The notes under the pieces: model-generated | Told to the model about the DNA's origin: nothing | Database searches by the model: none | What the model saw: the letters and a program-made list of their open reading frames with translations, nothing else | Translations under genes and position numbers: made by a program | Source of the DNA: Pseudomonadota bacterium | Lineage (GTDB): Bacteria; Pseudomonadota; Alphaproteobacteria; Acetobacterales; Acetobacteraceae | Direction: 5' to 3' | Assembly (NCBI GenBank): GCA_021815835.1 | Contig: JAKAZN010000003.1 | Coordinates: forward strand, 1 to 16,599 | Length of the DNA: 16,599 nucleotides | Part shown: in pieces, positions 14,253 to 16,599 of the stretch | How positions within the stretch are numbered: position 1 is the first letter of the stretch | Layout of the letters: each line of letters starts with the position of its first letter

Positions 14253-15670
14253 GCGGCGGTTCTCTCCTGGCGGACGGCAGACAGGGAATTGGGCAGCGCG
14301 GCGGCGATCGTCACCGGGATCTCGGCGCCGATCAGCGCGGGGGGGCCAAAAAAATGCACCGGCTGAAGCCAGGGCGAGCGGCCGGCGAGCTGGCCCGGAT
14401 GCCGCCCCGGCCCGGTGACCAGGACCGGCACGGTCTGTCCGACGCAGGCGGCGTTGAAGCGGGCCTGCTGGGCGCGGATCAGGGCTTGCAGCTCAGCCAG
14501 CCGGCGATCCTTGTCGGCCTCCGCCACCTGGTCGGGCGCGGCGGCGGCGGGCGTGCCGGGGCGGGCGGAGTATTTGAAGCTGTAGGCCTGGGCGAAGCCG
14601 AGCGCGCGTACCAGCGCCATGGTGGCCTGGAAATCGGCCTCGGTCTCCCCGGGATGCCCGACGATGAAATCCGACGACAGCGCCAGGTCGGGGCGTGCCG
14701 CGCGCAGCCGGGCGATCAGCGCGATGTAGTCGGCCGCGGTATGGCGCCGGTTCATTGCCGCCAGCACGCGGTCCGAGCCCGATTGCACCGGCAGATGCAG
14801 GAACGGCATCAGCGCCGGGAGGTCGCGATGCGCAGCGATGAGGTCATCGCCCATGTCGCGCGGATGGGACGTGGTGTAGCGCAGCCGCGCAAGCCCGGGG
14901 ATCTCGGCGAGCGCGGCCAGGAGCCGCGCCAGGGTCCAGGTGGCGCCGTCGGGACCCGCGCCATGCCATGCATTCACGTTCTGGCCGAGCAGGGTGATCT
15001 CCCGCGCGCCCGCCGCGACGAGCCGTGTGGCTTCGTCCAGCACCGCGGCGGCGGGACGGGATTGCTCGGCGCCGCGGGTGTAGGGGACGACGCAGAAGGC
15101 GCAGAATTTGTCGCAGCCTTCCTGGATGGCGAGGAAGGCGGTGATGCGCGGCGCCGCGCCCGGGATGGCACCTGGGGTTGGTTGCGGCAGGTGGTCGAAT
15201 TTGTCCTCGGGTGGGAACTCGGTGTCCAGCACCGGCTCGCCGGGGGCGGCCTCGGCGCGGGCGAGCAGGGCGGGCAGGCGGTGATAGGTCTGTGGACCGA
15301 GCACGATATCGACGAAGGGGGCGCGGGCGATGAGCGCCTCCCCCTCGGCCTGGGCGACGCAGCCGGCGACGGCGAGGATCATCCGCCCGCCGGCGCGCGC
15401 GCGGTCTTCCTTGAGCAGGCGCAGCCGGCCGAGCTCGGAGAACACCTTCTCCGCCGCGCGGTCGCGGATGTGGCAGGTGTTGAGGATCACCAGGTCCGCC
15501 GTCTCAGGCGTGGCGGCGGCTTCGGTGAAGCCGGCGGGGACCAGCGCGTCGGCCATGCGGCCGCTGTCATACACGTTCATCTGGCAGCCCCAGGTGATGA
15601 CGTGCAGGCGGCGGGCGGCCAGGGGGGCGGCCAGGGGGGAGGGTGGGGGGAGGATCGGAGCGGCGGTCAT
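14249..15670 (-). CDS. miaB: tRNA-2-methylthio-N6-dimethylallyladenosine synthase MiaB
   Basis: This 473-residue radical-SAM methylthiotransferase converts i6A37 to ms2i6A37 in tRNAs that read UNN codons. The N-terminal MTTase domain has the three cysteines for the auxiliary cluster: C29 (TWGCQMN), C66 (NTCHIRD) and C104 (AGCVAQ). The radical-SAM cysteines are C186, C190 and C193 in [45 protein letters not shown] and [12 protein letters not shown] are all family signatures. The C-terminal part (about 405-465) corresponds to the TRAM RNA-binding domain. The ATG at 15670 is the last methionine before the first conserved strand, and the roughly 20 Pro/Ala-rich residues before it are acceptable. 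The stop overlaps the TTG start of the phoH-like gene. Confidence 0.96.
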   Translation of the reverse strand: MTAAPILPPPSPLAAPLAARRLHVITWGCQMNVYDSGRMADALVPAGFTEAAATPETADLVILNTCHIRDRAAEKVFSELGRLRLLKEDRARAGGRMILAVAGCVAQAEGEALIARAPFVDIVLGPQTYHRLPALLARAEAAPGEPVLDTEFPPEDKFDHLPQPTPGAIPGAAPRITAFLAIQEGCDKFCAFCVVPYTRGAEQSRPAAAVLDEATRLVAAGAREITLLGQNVNAWHGAGPDGATWTLARLLAALAEIPGLARLRYTTSHPRDMGDDLIAAHRDLPALMPFLHLPVQSGSDRVLAAMNRRHTAADYIALIARLRAARPDLALSSDFIVGHPGETEADFQATMALVRALGFAQAYSFKYSARPGTPAAAAPDQVAEADKDRRLAELQALIRAQQARFNAACVGQTVPVLVTGPGRHPGQLAGRSPWLQPVHFFGPPALIGAEIPVTIAAALPNSLSAVRQERTAA

Positions 15671-15792
15671 GGGGGGCAGGTCCCGCCGAAACGCGCCGGG
15701 ACGGACCGGGGGGCGGCGGGAGATATCCGGCGGGGCGGCGGACGGGTCAGGCGCAAGGGGGCGGGGGCTCTCCGGGGAGTCGGTGAAGGGCG

Positions 15793-15823
15793 AGTGTGGG
15801 GCCAGGGGGGACCGGGTTGTCAA
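15793..15823 (-). promoter_or_regulatory. Possible promoter upstream of miaB
   Basis: On the minus strand a perfect TTGACA (15823-15818) is followed after 19 bases by CACACT (15798-15793), which matches only half of the -10 consensus. It lies in the 199-base gap between plsC and miaB, about 125 bases before the miaB start. The -35 match is striking in such GC-rich DNA, but the weak -10 and long spacer keep this tentative. Confidence 0.25.
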
Positions 15824-15869
15824 CACCAACCTCGATTCCCTTGGGCCAGGTCCGCGTTCGGTCGGCGGA

Positions 15870-16599
15870 TCACGCGAAGGCAGGGCCTGCTTCGCCGAGC
15901 GGCGCCGGGATCGGGGCGGCGATCGGCTCGGCCGGCCGGTTCTGCCGCAAGGTCGCCGCGCCGTCCGCGACCACCGACCAGACCGCGCGCGCCAGGGCCT
16001 TGCGGTCGGAATATTGCGCCGGGTCGATCGGCGCGTGCAGCAGCACCGTGGCGCGCATCCCGCGATGCCGCCCGAGCCGCCAGTAATGCCCCGCCAGGTC
16101 CATGTCGCCGTACCAGGAAAACAGCGGCCGGGTCGCGCGCCCCGTGGGTAGCCCGGCCAGCCGGTCATAGACCACCGAGACGGGTTGCAGCAGCGGCGGC
16201 GCTTCCCCCTCGGCGATGGCGAAGAAGGCGGAGCGGAACGGCATGACGCGCGAGCCGTCGGAGGTGGTGCCCTCGGGAAACAGCACCAGATTGTCGCCGG
16301 CGGCGAGCCGGCCGCGCATCGCGTCCCGCTCCCGCCCCGTGGCACCGCGCTGGCGGCTGACGAATTCGGTCCGGCCGAGATGGGCGAGCCAACTGACCAC
16401 GGGCCAGCGCGCGACCTCGCTTTTCGCCACGAAGCAGGCGGGCAGGCGGGAGCCGAGCACCGGAATATCCAGCCAGGAGGAGTGGTTGGAGACGAACACG
16501 ACCGGCCGCCCGACCGGCCGCGCCGGCGCGCCGATGCGGCGCACCCGCATCCCGAGCACGCGACAGACCACGGCCCAGTAAACCGCGGCGAAGCGCACC
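15870..16599 (-). CDS. plsC: 1-acyl-sn-glycerol-3-phosphate acyltransferase, PlsC family (partial)
   Basis: This lysophospholipid acyltransferase makes phosphatidic acid at the inner membrane. The frame is open to the right window edge, so the start lies outside; a GTG at 16598 is probably internal, since family members usually begin with a hydrophobic segment before this point. At least 242 residues are seen. The catalytic HX4D motif is NHSSWLD (H39-D44 counted from 16598), and the phosphate-binding FPEGT is at 107-111 ([10 protein letters not shown]). A short Pro/Ala-rich tail follows the domain. The gene lies 199 bases upstream of miaB on the same strand, a neighbour arrangement often seen in Alphaproteobacteria. 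Confidence 0.93.
   Translation of the reverse strand, partial: VRFAAVYWAVVCRVLGMRVRRIGAPARPVGRPVVFVSNHSSWLDIPVLGSRLPACFVAKSEVARWPVVSWLAHLGRTEFVSRQRGATGRERDAMRGRLAAGDNLVLFPEGTTSDGSRVMPFRSAFFAIAEGEAPPLLQPVSVVYDRLAGLPTGRATRPLFSWYGDMDLAGHYWRLGRHRGMRATVLLHAPIDPAQYSDRKALARAVWSVVADGAATLRQNRPAEPIAAPIPAPLGEAGPAFA

Noticed and set aside
15815..15831. Small hairpin ggttg/caacc between plsC and miaB
   Set aside because: The stem is only 5 bp with a 7-base loop and no T-run follows on either strand, so it does not qualify as an intrinsic terminator.

Overview
The window is very GC-rich DNA with dense, mostly co-oriented genes. It looks like a chromosomal segment of a high-GC alphaproteobacterium. A member of the Acetobacteraceae or wider Rhodospirillales is my best guess. 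This rests on the gene content (a plsC/miaB/phoH run, hopanoid-associated hpnK, an exosortase-system TPR protein, a CYP199-type P450) and on the heavy use of G or C at third codon positions. No rRNA, tRNA, CRISPR array, transposase or integrase was seen.

Left part (1-3788, all minus): the start of a SWIM zinc-finger protein, probably an SNF2-type helicase, runs off the left edge. Upstream of it lies a two-gene unit of unknown function. A 575-residue hydrophilic protein with a lysine-rich start and acidic octapeptide repeats is followed 21 bases later by a 180-residue helical protein. The 575-residue gene is clearly less GC-rich than its surroundings and is the best candidate here for an undescribed accessory system. 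A 334-base gene-free stretch follows (3789-4122).

Centre-left (4123-6584, minus): a CYP199A-like cytochrome P450 lies upstream of a tartrate/D-malate/3-isopropylmalate dehydrogenase-type enzyme. They could be co-transcribed catabolic genes, but the link is not proven.

Centre (6729-10729, plus): a PrsT-type TPR protein of the PEP-CTERM/exosortase system overlaps a GT4 glycosyltransferase by four bases. This is an envelope or exopolysaccharide module without the exosortase itself in view. A perfect 18-bp tandem duplication marks the point where the glycosyltransferase gene meets the convergent minus-strand operon.

Right part (10708-16599, minus): a tightly packed series reads plsC (partial), miaB, phoH-like, hpnK, an agmatinase-family ureohydrolase, and a small protein resembling part of an AMP-binding ligase. 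From miaB on, the junctions overlap or are separated by at most about 20 bases, which suggests one transcription unit. It mixes tRNA modification, an RNA-linked ATPase, hopanoid modification and guanidino-compound hydrolysis.
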